Positions 16,912 to 25,784 of a stretch of DNA of 53,231 bases are shown here, piece after piece. Positions within the stretch are counted from its first letter, which is position 1, and every line of letters starts with the position of its first letter. The stretch lies in the NCBI GenBank assembly GCA_002500745.1, contig DLST01000009.1:1-53231 (forward strand). The letters are read 5' to 3'. The stretch is from Sphingobacterium sp. UBA7855 (GTDB taxonomy: Bacteria; Bacteroidota; Bacteroidia; Sphingobacteriales; Sphingobacteriaceae). Below the pieces are notes generated by a model. The model searched no databases and was not told where the DNA came from. It saw only the letters and a program-made list of their open reading frames with translations. The translations under genes and the position numbers were made by a program.

Positions 16912-16919
16912 TATATTTG
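16912..16919 (+). promoter_or_regulatory. -7 box of the cysE-cysM operon
   Basis: Exact TATATTTG, 19 bp above the cysE ATG (16939). No good TTG lies at the standard -33 position. Confidence 0.55.
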
Positions 16920-16938
16920 TTTCAATAAATTAGTGAAG

Positions 16939-17748
16939 ATGCATGATTTTTATCAACATATCTATGAGCAGCAATTGGCTGTTTTAGAGATGCCTTCTAA
17001 TAAGAAGATCTGTGGATGGGCTATCCGAATCTTGGATGTGCTCTTTCCTGAACGAAATTCAGGCGATATGAAATCTGTCGATGACGTGAAGCTCGCTTTT
17101 GAGCAATTTGAATTGGAGCTCGAGCAGCTCTTGAGCAAATCCAAAGCTTGTCAAAGCTGCAATCATTCGGACGTAGCGCATAAATTTTTTGAACGGATTC
17201 CACAACTTTATGAATTGATGTGCTGGGATGCCGATGCGTTGATGGATGGGGATCCTGCAGCGCAGAACAAGAGAGAAGTCGTGCGTACTTATCCTGGTTT
17301 TTTTGCAATCTGTATTTTCCGGATCGCCAATGAACTGCATCGCTTGGGTGTTCCTTTGATACCACGTATATTGACGGAGCATGCTCATTCCAAAACTGGA
17401 ATAGATATCCATCCCGGAGCAACGATAGGCCATCATTTGCATATTGATCACGGAACCGGACTGGTCGTTGGTGAGACTTGTACTATTGGTAATTATGTAA
17501 AGCTTTATCAGGGGGTAACCTTAGGCGCACTGAGTGTGGATAAGGTTTTTTCCAATGTAAAACGCCATCCGACTATAGGTGATCATGTGATTATCTATTC
17601 CGGTGCTACCATTCTTGGCGGCGAAACACAGATTGGACATCATTCGGTGATTGGCGGTAATGTGTGGCTCACAAGTTCTGTAGAGCCCTATACCACGGTA
17701 TATCATCAAGCTACATCAAAGTTTATAGATTCAAAACCAATAAATTAA
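16939..17748 (+). CDS. cysE: Serine O-acetyltransferase
   Basis: 269 aa, ATG at 16939 (a GTG at 16933 precedes it). Acetylates L-serine with acetyl-CoA, the committing step of cysteine synthesis. The N-terminal helical part contains RTYPGFFAICIFRIANELHR. The left-handed beta-helix starts near TGIDIHPGATIGHHLHIDHG, with TGLVVGETCTIGNYVKLYQG and GATILGGETQIGHHSVIGGN. The His in IDHGTG is the catalytic residue of this family. It carries a longer N-terminus than EpsC forms, as usual in Bacteroidota. cysM starts 5 bp after its stop, so they form one operon. Confidence 0.94.
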   Translation: MHDFYQHIYEQQLAVLEMPSNKKICGWAIRILDVLFPERNSGDMKSVDDVKLAFEQFELELEQLLSKSKACQSCNHSDVAHKFFERIPQLYELMCWDADALMDGDPAAQNKREVVRTYPGFFAICIFRIANELHRLGVPLIPRILTEHAHSKTGIDIHPGATIGHHLHIDHGTGLVVGETCTIGNYVKLYQGVTLGALSVDKVFSNVKRHPTIGDHVIIYSGATILGGETQIGHHSVIGGNVWLTSSVEPYTTVYHQATSKFIDSKPIN

Positions 17749-17753
17749 ATACC

Positions 17754-18626
17754 ATGGGAAATATCATAGATACGATTGGAAATACGCCATTAGTCGAGAT
17801 TACGCAATTCCATACCAACCCGAAGGTGAAGATTTTCGCGAAAATGGAGGGTAACAATCCAGCTGGTTCAGTTAAAGATCGTGCGGCGCTCAATATGATC
17901 CGTTCAGCGATAGAACGTGGCGATATCACGCAGGATAGCAAATTAATTGAGGCAACAAGTGGCAACACAGGAATCGCACTGGCTATGATTGCAGGTATAT
18001 ATGGGTTGAGCCTAGAACTTGTCATGCCCGCTTCTTCTACCCGCGAGCGAACGCTTACGATGGAGGCTTATGGAGCGAAAGTTACCCTGTTGGAATCGAT
18101 GGAAATATGCCGTGATTATGCGGAAGAAAAGGCGGAAAAAGAGGGCTATTTTATATTGAATCAATTTGCGAATCCAGATAATTACAAAGCACATATCAAG
18201 ACCACAGGGCCTGAAATCTGGCGTGACACAGATGGTAAGATTACACATTTTGTAAGCGCCATGGGTACCACGGGGACAATTATGGGTAACTCCATCTACC
18301 TGAAAGAAAAAAATGCAGCCATTCAGATTGTAGGTTGCCAACCCACTCCTGAGTCGTCCATACCAGGTATACGGCGTTGGCCGGAGGCCTACTTACCGAA
18401 GATTTTTGATCCGGGCAGAGTAGATCGTGTTCTTGATATATCCCAACAGGAGGCAACTGAGCTTGCTCGGGAGCTTGTTAAGCGCGAAGGTGTTTTTGCA
18501 GGGATGAGTACGGGGGGAGCTTTAGCCGGAGCACTGAAAATTGCAAATGAAATTGAAGCGGGTGTCATTGTATTTATTGCCTGCGACCGCGGTGACCGTT
18601 ATCTGAGCTCGGATCTTTTTGGTTAA
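17754..18626 (+). CDS. cysM: Cysteine synthase B (O-acetylserine sulfhydrylase)
   Basis: 290 aa from ATG 17754. PLP enzyme making L-cysteine from O-acetylserine and sulfide. The internal aldimine Lys is K41 in NPAGSVKDRAA. EATSGNTGIALAMIAG is the substrate loop, SAMGTTGTIMGNS the phosphate-binding glycine loop, and GMSTGGALAGALKIA comes late. The short length and IGNTPLVEI start fit the CysM subgroup. It directly follows cysE; the two enzymes work in sequence and usually bind each other through the CysE C-terminus. A long hairpin at 18648-18696 ends the unit. Confidence 0.95.
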   Translation: MGNIIDTIGNTPLVEITQFHTNPKVKIFAKMEGNNPAGSVKDRAALNMIRSAIERGDITQDSKLIEATSGNTGIALAMIAGIYGLSLELVMPASSTRERTLTMEAYGAKVTLLESMEICRDYAEEKAEKEGYFILNQFANPDNYKAHIKTTGPEIWRDTDGKITHFVSAMGTTGTIMGNSIYLKEKNAAIQIVGCQPTPESSIPGIRRWPEAYLPKIFDPGRVDRVLDISQQEATELARELVKREGVFAGMSTGGALAGALKIANEIEAGVIVFIACDRGDRYLSSDLFG

Positions 18627-18647
18627 AAATTACATGAAAAAATCACG

Positions 18648-18696
18648 GCCCACTAGGAAATTAGGGCAATTTTAACCCAATCTTAGTGGGCTTTTT
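18648..18696. terminator. Terminator shared by cysM and the VOC gene
   Basis: GCCCACTA (18648-18655) pairs with TAGTGGGC (18684-18691), with further interior pairing (AGGG/CCCA) and a TTTTT tail. It overlaps the stop codon of the convergent VOC gene. Confidence 0.7.
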
Positions 18697-19060
18697 GGAA
18701 TTCAGCGTCATGCCCAAAGGTTATGAGGTTGCTGTCGGGGTCCAAAATTGAAAACTCACGCTGACCCCAAGGCTTGGTATCAAGTTTTCCATTGGGGTGT
18801 ATAGCTACGTTGTTTGCCTGAAAAGATTGATACAAGCGGTCAATGTCGTCTGTACGGACGTACACCATACCATAGTTTTCTTCTGGTGAAAGTTCTTTAA
18901 ATTCAAAAAAATGGATTTCAATATGGTCTTTTTTTAGCATGAGATAACCCTCGTAATCGACGTTCCCGATCAATGAAAAACCAAGTTTATGTACGTAAAA
19001 ATCCTTTGTAATGGATTTATCGCGCATGGGTAGTTTGGGGTGAATGGCGGTCAGTTTCAT
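18683..19060 (-). CDS. VOC (glyoxalase/bleomycin resistance-type) family protein
   Basis: 125 aa, two beta-alpha-beta-beta-beta modules. IHPKLPMRDKSITKDFYVHK opens it; DHIEIHFFEFKEL gives strand 4, MVYVRTDDIDRLYQSFQ module 2, and EFSILDPDSNLITFGHD the end. The sequence resembles bleomycin-binding-type members that sequester a ligand rather than catalyse, but the ligand is not predictable. ATG at 19060. Three more minus-strand genes follow upstream (GNAT, MaoC, SRPBCC) with gaps of 40-140 bp, so a loose cluster rather than a proven operon. Confidence 0.87.
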   Translation of the reverse strand: MKLTAIHPKLPMRDKSITKDFYVHKLGFSLIGNVDYEGYLMLKKDHIEIHFFEFKELSPEENYGMVYVRTDDIDRLYQSFQANNVAIHPNGKLDTKPWGQREFSILDPDSNLITFGHDAEFQKAH

Positions 19061-19120
19061 CTGTATATATAAATAAAGTCTCGTTGATTAAATTCTGTTA
19101 GTTACTTCTTTCAAAGATAG

Positions 19121-19579
19121 TTATTTACCGTACCTCAACATAATCATATCTTTTAATAACTGGCCATTTTCATATATGGGCTGCTCATAATTTTTGATAA
19201 AAAAGTCTTTACGAATTCCGTATTTAACAAATCCATTTCGTTCATAGAACCGAATTTGTGCTAATCCGCAATCTGCGGTACCTACGATCAGGTTAGCATA
19301 TTCTTGGTAATTGGCCTTAATAAAATCAAGCAATTGACTTCCGAGTCCCCTGCCTTGGAACGCTGGGGATACGGCGATGTTTTTAATTTCCAATGTTTCT
19401 GAATCGGCTGGATATAAACAGAAAACAGCGATAGGCGTTTTTCCATCATATACAACATGCACGAGGGAGTCATAAAGATATTTATCGATTGCATCTACCG
19501 TTTCGTCTGCTAAAAGCAACAAATCATAAGGGTATTCCTTATGATTTGTAATATGCTTTATTTGAAAGCCATTTTGCAT
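19121..19579 (-). CDS. GNAT family N-acetyltransferase
   Basis: 152 aa from ATG 19579. A longer GTG-started reading would overlap the MaoC gene and is rejected. The acetyl-CoA site reads EIKNIAVSPAFQGRGLGSQL, the canonical R/Q-x-x-G-x-G/A loop, followed by ANLIVGTADCGLAQIRFYER and NGFVKYGIRKDFF. Substrate unknown. It resembles small-molecule or antibiotic-type acetyltransferases in Bacteroidota, but this is only family resemblance. Confidence 0.9.
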   Translation of the reverse strand: MQNGFQIKHITNHKEYPYDLLLLADETVDAIDKYLYDSLVHVVYDGKTPIAVFCLYPADSETLEIKNIAVSPAFQGRGLGSQLLDFIKANYQEYANLIVGTADCGLAQIRFYERNGFVKYGIRKDFFIKNYEQPIYENGQLLKDMIMLRYGK

Positions 19580-19619
19580 TGATAGGGATTCGCTAATTTC
19601 TTTCGATTTATAGCAGGGA

Positions 19620-20078
19620 CTAATTGAAATGATATAAAAAGATGACGTCACCTACGTAAGCGGGTTTTGCACTGTCTTTGATTTTCAATGTAGCTTCTAT
19701 GGTTACTTTGATAACCCCTCTTAAATTGACGACAGACTTTACCAGTGTATGTAGCTGCACTGCATTGTCAACCAAAACGGGCTGTGCAAAACGTAGGTTT
19801 TCGATCCCATAATTGATTTCCATCTTGACATTTCTTACTTCAGCAATTTGTTTCCATAAATAGGGAATGAGAGACAATGTTAGATATCCATGAGCGATAG
19901 TTGATTTAAAAGGGCTATCAGTTTTTGCTTTTTCACTATCTAAATGAATCCATTGATGGTCGAGTGTTGCATCCGCAAATTGATTAATTTGTTTTTGATC
20001 AATAATATGCCATTGGGATTCGCCTAATGATTTTCCTTCAAAGGCTTTGTACTCTTCATAATTGTTAATTATTGTCAT
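19620..20078 (-). CDS. MaoC-like hot-dog dehydratase
   Basis: 152 aa single hot-dog domain, the size of (R)-specific enoyl-CoA hydratases such as PhaJ. The catalytic block is visible: INQFADATLDHQWIHLDSEK supplies the Asp and His of the D-x(4)-H site, and FKSTIAHGYLTLSLIPYLW the Ser/Gly segment. NYGIENLRFAQPVLVDNAV closes the substrate tunnel. Likely hydrates an unsaturated acyl-CoA or acyl-ACP. No polyhydroxyalkanoate or beta-oxidation genes are adjacent. Confidence 0.9.
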   Translation of the reverse strand: MTIINNYEEYKAFEGKSLGESQWHIIDQKQINQFADATLDHQWIHLDSEKAKTDSPFKSTIAHGYLTLSLIPYLWKQIAEVRNVKMEINYGIENLRFAQPVLVDNAVQLHTLVKSVVNLRGVIKVTIEATLKIKDSAKPAYVGDVIFLYHFN

Positions 20079-20219
20079 ATGTAATCTTTTTATCGCGTTT
20101 TTGTTTTTTTGTTTTTGTCGGTCCCCACTATGTAAGGTGAAGGGAAGACGAATTTGTGGCTAAATATAACTATACTTTTAAGAATCCTAAAGCTATCCTT
20201 TATTTAAAAGGTGATGGAG

Positions 20220-20651
20220 TTATGCGTTTTGCGTATTTGCATACGTGTTTTCTACGTAAGATCTGAAATTTTCGAGTATGGCCTTCCATCCATTACGCTG
20301 CATATCAATCGAATTTTCAGATTCAGCATCGAAAATTATGGTGATTTCAGTTACAGATTTTTTAGCGTTGAAGTTGACTTCAACATGACGCCCATCAGGC
20401 ATGACATAAGCTATTTTTTTAAAAGGCTCCAGTGCGGTATAGCTGCCTTCAAAATCAAACCCCATCGATCCATTTTTTGCTTCCATTCTATTTTTGAACT
20501 TTCCGCCAATGCGTAAGTCATTGATTGAACTTGTGCAGTGCCAATCATCTGAGGCATGGTTCCATTGCATGATATCTTCTGCCGAGTTATATGCATTCCA
20601 GACCGTTTCTACGGGCACGTTTATAGCGGTTTCAATTTTTATCCGTTCCAT
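20220..20651 (-). CDS. SRPBCC (AHSA1-like) domain protein
   Basis: 143 aa START/Bet v1-like cavity protein. It starts MERIKIETAINVPVETVWNA and has IMQWNHASDDWHCTSSINDL, IGGKFKNRMEAKNGSMGFDF and a C-terminal helix GWKAILENFRSYVE. AHSA1-like proteins bind small hydrophobic ligands and are often stress- or regulator-linked; nothing here defines the ligand. ATG 20651. 141 bp separates its stop from the MaoC ATG. Confidence 0.9.
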   Translation of the reverse strand: MERIKIETAINVPVETVWNAYNSAEDIMQWNHASDDWHCTSSINDLRIGGKFKNRMEAKNGSMGFDFEGSYTALEPFKKIAYVMPDGRHVEVNFNAKKSVTEITIIFDAESENSIDMQRNGWKAILENFRSYVENTYANTQNA

Positions 20652-20848
20652 ATAATGTGACTTTGTTTTCTATGTTAATACATGTTTTTTACGTTTATAA
20701 CAGGTAAATTTGTGTTTGTTATACCTGTCTCCAGATAATTATTAAGATATAATAAAAAGTGCAAAATGGAAACTTATTTTAGCGCAATTAAATAGTTTCT
20801 CTTAAAGTTTGTTACCTTTAAGGGATATAAGACTTAAATACGATTTAT

Positions 20849-21655
20849 ATGTCCTTCAAATTCCTTATTATTTCTTTTTTCCTGTTATCGCCAAGTTTGA
20901 TTTTTGCGCAGCACTATAAGACGACACCTGATGTTGCGTATTGCAAACCTAACGAGCCAGATTCTTATAAGAAAGAACGTTGTAAATTGGATATTTATAT
21001 CCCGACAGATCGTAAAAATTTTGCTACCATTGTTTGGTTTCATGGGGGTGGACTAGAAGAGGGGAATAAATTTATTCCACTTGAACTTAAAGAGAAAGGT
21101 GTTGCGGTTATAGCGGTCAATTATCGATTGAGTCCTAAAGCAAAGGCCCCTGACTATATTGAAGATGCTGCAGAAGCTGTAGCATGGACATTTTCACATA
21201 TTGCCAATTATGGTGGAGATCCCTCAAAAATTTATGTTTCGGGCCATTCGGCGGGTGGGTATTTGGCTCTAATGGTAGGCTTAGATAAGCAATATCTTGA
21301 AAAATTTGGTGTTGATGCAAATCGTATAAAAGGTCTGGCGCCGATTAGTGGACAGACCAATACACATTATACAATAAAAAAGGAACGTGGACAATCGATG
21401 GTGATCCCTCAGATTGATCAGTTCGCACCACTCTCATTTGTACGTAAAGATGCGCCGCCCATTCTCCTGATCACGGGCGATCAGCAATTGGAAATGGCTG
21501 CACGGTTTGAGGAAAATGCACATTTGGCAGCAATATTGAAGCAGGTTGGACATACAAAAACCTCACTCTATCAGCTGCAGGGCTTTGACCATGGCGGTGT
21601 ATATGCACCTGCCTGTCTGCTGATGCTTAACTGGATTAGACGAATTGAGAGGTAG
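20849..21655 (+). CDS. Exported alpha/beta hydrolase (carboxylesterase/BD-FAE type)
   Basis: 268 aa with signal peptide (1-20, ending IFA). Oxyanion motif HGGG at 65-68, nucleophile elbow SGHSAGGYLA with Ser134, an acidic residue in LLITGDQQLE, and His in QGFDHGGVYA. KLDIYIPTDR and VNYRLSPKAKAPDYIED are typical of the HSL/BD-FAE group of periplasmic esterases acting on acylated sugars or small esters. Isolated on the plus strand. Confidence 0.9.
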   Translation: MSFKFLIISFFLLSPSLIFAQHYKTTPDVAYCKPNEPDSYKKERCKLDIYIPTDRKNFATIVWFHGGGLEEGNKFIPLELKEKGVAVIAVNYRLSPKAKAPDYIEDAAEAVAWTFSHIANYGGDPSKIYVSGHSAGGYLALMVGLDKQYLEKFGVDANRIKGLAPISGQTNTHYTIKKERGQSMVIPQIDQFAPLSFVRKDAPPILLITGDQQLEMAARFEENAHLAAILKQVGHTKTSLYQLQGFDHGGVYAPACLLMLNWIRRIER

Positions 21656-21802
21656 TTTTATGTATTTGAATAGCGTGTCAAAATACACCTTATTGAAATA
21701 TCATAAACAAAAAATAAAATAGTACAATTGGTCATTCAAAAATTCTACCGACATTTACTTCCGAAATAACGTATATAGTTACTTCGCAAATTTCAACCCG
21801 TT

Positions 21803-22213
21803 ATGTGGACAAATCGCGGTATCGTATTTATAATCTGTATTGTGGGGCTTTTTTTTGTTCCAAATAGGTTATTTGCCTGCCATGCGTCGTCCGAAAAAAA
21901 CAGTCAGCAAGAGAAATCATGTTGCCTTGATGAAACGCAAAAGACAAGAGACACAGCAACCGTCGATTGTTGTAAAGATAATGGAGCCGAGTCGGCGGCT
22001 GCAGACGATCCGCTAGATGACTGCAGTAAGCACTGTGGAGAAAAGTCTTGCCGTGTCTCCTTTCCATATAGTTTTATTGTGTCATTAATCGAAGCTCCGC
22101 AGCTTTTACCGGTGTATGCCGATGCTTCAAGCTCCTATGCGCGCTATAAGCAACCTTTTTGTACAGATATATATTTTTCCATTTGGCAGCCCCCTCAGCT
22201 CGCTCAACAATAG
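21803..22213 (+). CDS. Cysteine-rich exported protein of the copper locus
   Basis: 136 aa. The hydrophobic start MWTNRGIVFIICIVGLFF is followed by a Cys/Asp-rich part: CHASS, KSCCLDETQ, VDCCKDNG, DDCSKHCGEKSCRVSF. Eight cysteines with intervening His suggest soft-metal binding in the periplasm. The C-terminal third is not Cys-rich. No named family recognised. It leads the copper genes, with the DUF3347 gene 162 bp downstream and the multicopper oxidase after that, which supports copper sensing, chaperoning or sequestration as an inferred role. Confidence 0.7.
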   Translation: MWTNRGIVFIICIVGLFFVPNRLFACHASSEKNSQQEKSCCLDETQKTRDTATVDCCKDNGAESAAADDPLDDCSKHCGEKSCRVSFPYSFIVSLIEAPQLLPVYADASSSYARYKQPFCTDIYFSIWQPPQLAQQ

Positions 22214-22375
22214 ATTGATAGCCCATGCTATGTCTTTTTGGATAGGTTTTCTGTCCAATCCCGATTTATTTAGCTTATGAAAATTCCTTTGGATCTATCG
22301 GATTCAATGCATACATGCATTAATTGCTATACGTGATTTTCATCAGCATTCATTTATATACAACACATCATAATC

Positions 22376-23272
22376 ATGAGATTAATTTCATTACTTGGTT
22401 TGGTAATCTCGTTATTACTATCCACTCAATATACATATGGACAGATAAAAAATGCAAAGACAGCGGCAGTAAAGGTCCTTGGAAAAACTACCGCTGTTAA
22501 AAAGATGATTGAAAAAGTTGGCAGCGATGGACATACTGCGATCGTTGATTGGGATCCGACATCTAAATTAGCATTTATTACCTATGATCCTTCAAAAACA
22601 AGTGCTGACGAGGTTCTAAAGCGTATAGCATTGGCAGGCTTCGATAATGAAAGGTTCCTGGCTCCAGATGATGTCTATGCGCAATTGGCGAAAGCTGAGC
22701 AATATGAACGCGTGCTAAAACCAGTGTCAAAAAATCGATCTGAACAGCAGGTCGATCATAATAAGCATAATCAGGGTGTCCAAACAGCAGCTAATGCTTC
22801 CCATGTTCACCCTTCGAAGATAACGGAACCTGAAAAAGAGAATACAGCGTTTGGCCAGTTGACAAACCATTATTTGGGTCTAAAAGATGCTTTGGTGAAG
22901 ACCGATGCACAGGCGGCTGCAGTCAAAGCCACCGCGTTGAAAGAAGCGATCAAAGCCGTCGATATGAATAAACTTACTCCTGCCCAACATACGGTTTGGA
23001 TGAAAGTGATGAGTAGCTTAGCAGCTGATGCATCCAGCATCGCCCAAACTAAAGATGTGGCTAAGCAACGCATGACTTTTGCTTCTCTTTCAAACGCGTT
23101 GCATGAAATTCTGAAGGTGAGTAAATTGGATGGACCTATTTATTATCAGCATTGTCCCATGTATGATAATGGCAAGGGTGCGCAATGGCTCAGTAAGGAG
23201 AACGCGATAAAAAATCCTTTCTATGGGGCGCAAATGATCAGTTGTGGAAGTACTGTAGAAACATTAAACTAA
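22376..23272 (+). CDS. Exported HMA-like plus DUF3347 protein
   Basis: 298 aa. Signal peptide 1-22. Residues about 28-96 have the heavy-metal-associated ferredoxin-like fold (AVKVLGKTTAVKKMIEKVG ... AFITYDPSKTSADEVL), but where such domains have GNCGMC this one has GKTTAV, so the CxxC copper ligands are missing. A His-rich linker (DHNKHNQ, HVHPSK) follows, then a DUF3347 domain (about 160-298) with GQLTNHYLGLKDALVKTD and the copper-site end IYYQHCPMYDNGKGAQWLS plus MISCGSTVETL. DUF3347 also occurs at CusB C-termini. It probably hands Cu(I) to the following oxidase in the periplasm. Confidence 0.88.
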   Translation: MRLISLLGLVISLLLSTQYTYGQIKNAKTAAVKVLGKTTAVKKMIEKVGSDGHTAIVDWDPTSKLAFITYDPSKTSADEVLKRIALAGFDNERFLAPDDVYAQLAKAEQYERVLKPVSKNRSEQQVDHNKHNQGVQTAANASHVHPSKITEPEKENTAFGQLTNHYLGLKDALVKTDAQAAAVKATALKEAIKAVDMNKLTPAQHTVWMKVMSSLAADASSIAQTKDVAKQRMTFASLSNALHEILKVSKLDGPIYYQHCPMYDNGKGAQWLSKENAIKNPFYGAQMISCGSTVETLN

Positions 23273-23364
23273 TCGCCCTCCTATGAATTATTTTTCGAGG
23301 TCGATCCACCGGTATAGGGTAGGACCTATGTCTAACGGAATACTAATTAAGTAAGTGAATTAAG

Positions 23365-25641
23365 ATGAGTAAAAAGAGTAATATATTCACCGTTGTTCTA
23401 CTATTGATGGCACAACTGACGGTGCTAGCCCAGAAAGTGGTTCGGCATGACCTTTATGTACGGGATACAATTGTCAATTATGCCGGCAAACCAAAACGGG
23501 CAATCGCTGTAAACGGACAGATTCCGATGCCTACCCTGACTTTTACAGAAGGAGATACAGCGGAGATTGTTGTTCACAATGAGTTAAAAGAGAGTACCTC
23601 GCTACACTGGCATGGTATATTTTTGCCGAACAAAGAAGACGGCGTACCGCATTTGACGCAGGAGCCGATAAAACCAAATTCAACTCACACCTATCGCTTT
23701 CCGATAATCCAGCACGGTACACATTGGTATCATTCGCATTCCGGCCTGCAGGAACAGATCGGTATGTATGGTAGTCTTATTCTCAACAAGCGTGAAGACG
23801 ATAAGACTTTCCGGAAAGGAATTGATGATTTACCCACGATTCCCGTCATATTAAGTGAATGGACAAATTACAATCCAGACAATATTCAGCGGATGCTGCA
23901 TACAGCAAACGATTGGGCCGCGATAAAAAAAGGTTCAACACAATCTTACGTTGAAGCTATTAAAGAAGGAAAGTTTAAGACGAAAGTCACGAATGAATGG
24001 AAACGTCAGCTTGCGATGGATGTCAGTGATGTTTATTATGATAAGGTCTTGATGAACGGAGTTCATTCCACAGATTTAAAGTCGGTGAATGGTAAAGGTT
24101 TAAAAGCAGGAGATAAAGTGCGTTTACGAATTTCCAATGGTGGTGCTTCGTCTTATTTTTGGCTGCGCTACGCAGGTGGTAAAATTACTGTTGTTGCCAA
24201 TGATGGGAATGATGTGTTACCGGTGGAGGTTGATCGATTAATGATTGCCGTATCGGAGACTTATGATGTCATTGTAACAATCCCAAATGAAAGTACAGCT
24301 TATGAATTCATGGCAACAACAGAAGATCGAACACAATCTACAAGCTATTTTATCGGTAATGGCATCAAACAATTGATTTCTCCACTTCCCCGCCTTAAAT
24401 ATTTTGAAGGAATGAAGATGATGAACGACATGATGAAGATGAATGGCGATCTCAATGATATGGGCATGAAGATGAGTCTGAATCAAATGGATATGAATGT
24501 GGTGATGTATCCCGAAATTACAGGTGATGGAAGGAAAAACGAAGATCACAGCAAACATAGTGGTATGGATCATGGACAAATGAAGATGGAAGAAGATCCC
24601 AATCGTTATAATGCCAATTCATTGGGAAATATTGTTACGTTAAACTATGCGATGCTGGAGTCTCCTCAAGCGACCGAACTGCCTAAAGAAGCGACGATAC
24701 GAGATCTTAAATTTACGCTTACGGGAAATATGAGTCGTTATGTATGGAGCATGGACAATAGAATTCTCTCTGAAACGGATAAGATACCTGTAAAAAAGGG
24801 CGAGGTATTGCGTATTACCATTTATAACAATTCGATGATGCGTCATCCCATACATCTACATGGCTTTGACTTTAGACTGTTGAATGGAAAAGGATCAAAA
24901 GCGCCATTGAAAAATGTGGTGGATATCATGCCAATGGAGACGGATACGATCGAATTCTTAGCAAATAAAGAAGGTGACTGGTTTTTTCATTGCCACATCC
25001 TGTATCACATGATGGCTGGGATGAATCGCGTGTTTGCTGTGGATGATTATAAAAACCCCAATCTTCCAGACAAAGCCAAAGCCTACAAGGAATTGCAAAT
25101 GGAAAGTAATATGACCCATTTTATGGCGCAAAATGATTTTGCGTCCAATGGAAATGACGGTCAGGCCATGTTTCAGAATGCGCGTTGGCAGCTCGGTTCC
25201 GAATGGCGATTAGGGTACAACGATATGCATGGCTATGAGGTGGAAACCCACCTAGGAAGATACTTTGGGAAGATGCAATGGTTTATGCCATTTGTAGGTT
25301 TTGATTATCGTTATCGCCGTATGGGGGAGGATAAACATGAGAAAAATATCTTTGGACAGGTAAATAAAAAAGATAGTCGCAAAGCTTTGAGTCTAGGTTT
25401 TATGTATACTCTACCCATGTTGGTCAACTTTCAGGCGGAGGTGTATCACGATGGCATTGTCAGATTGCAGCTGATGCGAGAAGATATTCCGATCTCCAGA
25501 AGGATCCGTGGTGATTTTATGGTCAATTCAGATCGAGAATATATGATGGGATTAAACTATGTCATCACCAAAAATATGGCTTTTAGAACGCATTATGATA
25601 GTGACATGGGTTTTGGTGTGGGCTTGTCATTAAATTATTAA
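23365..25641 (+). CDS. Multicopper oxidase (CopA-like) with C-terminal barrel-like extension
   Basis: 758 aa. Signal peptide 1-23. Four copper motifs are intact: HWHG (81-84), HWYHSHSG (120-127), HPIHLHGFDF (494-503), and HCHILYHMMAGM (542-553), whose Met is an axial type-1 ligand. A Met-rich segment (350-383) and a His/Met cluster (HSKHSGMDHGQMKM, 395-408) resemble CueO/CopA Cu(I)-binding inserts. After the cupredoxin domains, residues about 600-758 form aromatic, alternating strands ending SLNY, resembling the end of a CopB/PcoB outer-membrane protein. No separate copB lies nearby. It would oxidise Cu(I) to less toxic Cu(II). Last gene of the copper locus. Confidence 0.93.
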   Translation: MSKKSNIFTVVLLLMAQLTVLAQKVVRHDLYVRDTIVNYAGKPKRAIAVNGQIPMPTLTFTEGDTAEIVVHNELKESTSLHWHGIFLPNKEDGVPHLTQEPIKPNSTHTYRFPIIQHGTHWYHSHSGLQEQIGMYGSLILNKREDDKTFRKGIDDLPTIPVILSEWTNYNPDNIQRMLHTANDWAAIKKGSTQSYVEAIKEGKFKTKVTNEWKRQLAMDVSDVYYDKVLMNGVHSTDLKSVNGKGLKAGDKVRLRISNGGASSYFWLRYAGGKITVVANDGNDVLPVEVDRLMIAVSETYDVIVTIPNESTAYEFMATTEDRTQSTSYFIGNGIKQLISPLPRLKYFEGMKMMNDMMKMNGDLNDMGMKMSLNQMDMNVVMYPEITGDGRKNEDHSKHSGMDHGQMKMEEDPNRYNANSLGNIVTLNYAMLESPQATELPKEATIRDLKFTLTGNMSRYVWSMDNRILSETDKIPVKKGEVLRITIYNNSMMRHPIHLHGFDFRLLNGKGSKAPLKNVVDIMPMETDTIEFLANKEGDWFFHCHILYHMMAGMNRVFAVDDYKNPNLPDKAKAYKELQMESNMTHFMAQNDFASNGNDGQAMFQNARWQLGSEWRLGYNDMHGYEVETHLGRYFGKMQWFMPFVGFDYRYRRMGEDKHEKNIFGQVNKKDSRKALSLGFMYTLPMLVNFQAEVYHDGIVRLQLMREDIPISRRIRGDFMVNSDREYMMGLNYVITKNMAFRTHYDSDMGFGVGLSLNY

Positions 25642-25713
25642 GGGGAGTAGATCAGCATAGGCGAAATCGCTAGTGTGTAAGTAGAACGGCTGATTTTTAC
25701 TAAAAGATAAAAA

Positions 25714-25744
25714 AAATGCCAGAAATCATCAATTTCTGGCATTT
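25714..25744. terminator. Terminator between the oxidase and fabH
   Basis: AAATGCCAGAAAT (25714-25726), loop CATCA, then ATTTCTGGCATTT (25732-25744): a perfect, symmetric stem between convergent genes. Confidence 0.85.
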
Positions 25745-25784
25745 AATCATAGTGTGAATTTTATGACGACAAAAGTTTTGATAC

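Noticed and set aside
19580..19651. GTG-started N-terminal extension of the GNAT gene
   Set aside because: It would overlap the MaoC gene and adds no family sequence; ATG 19579 gives a normal GNAT N-terminus.
22306..22321. AATGCATACATGCATT palindrome as a defined copper operator
   Set aside because: It lies inside the copper locus, but no known metal-regulator consensus was matched, so it is noted only as context.
24238..24579. His/Ile-rich minus ORF inside the multicopper oxidase gene
   Set aside because: It is the reverse complement of the Met-rich oxidase segment (CAT for ATG), so an artefact.
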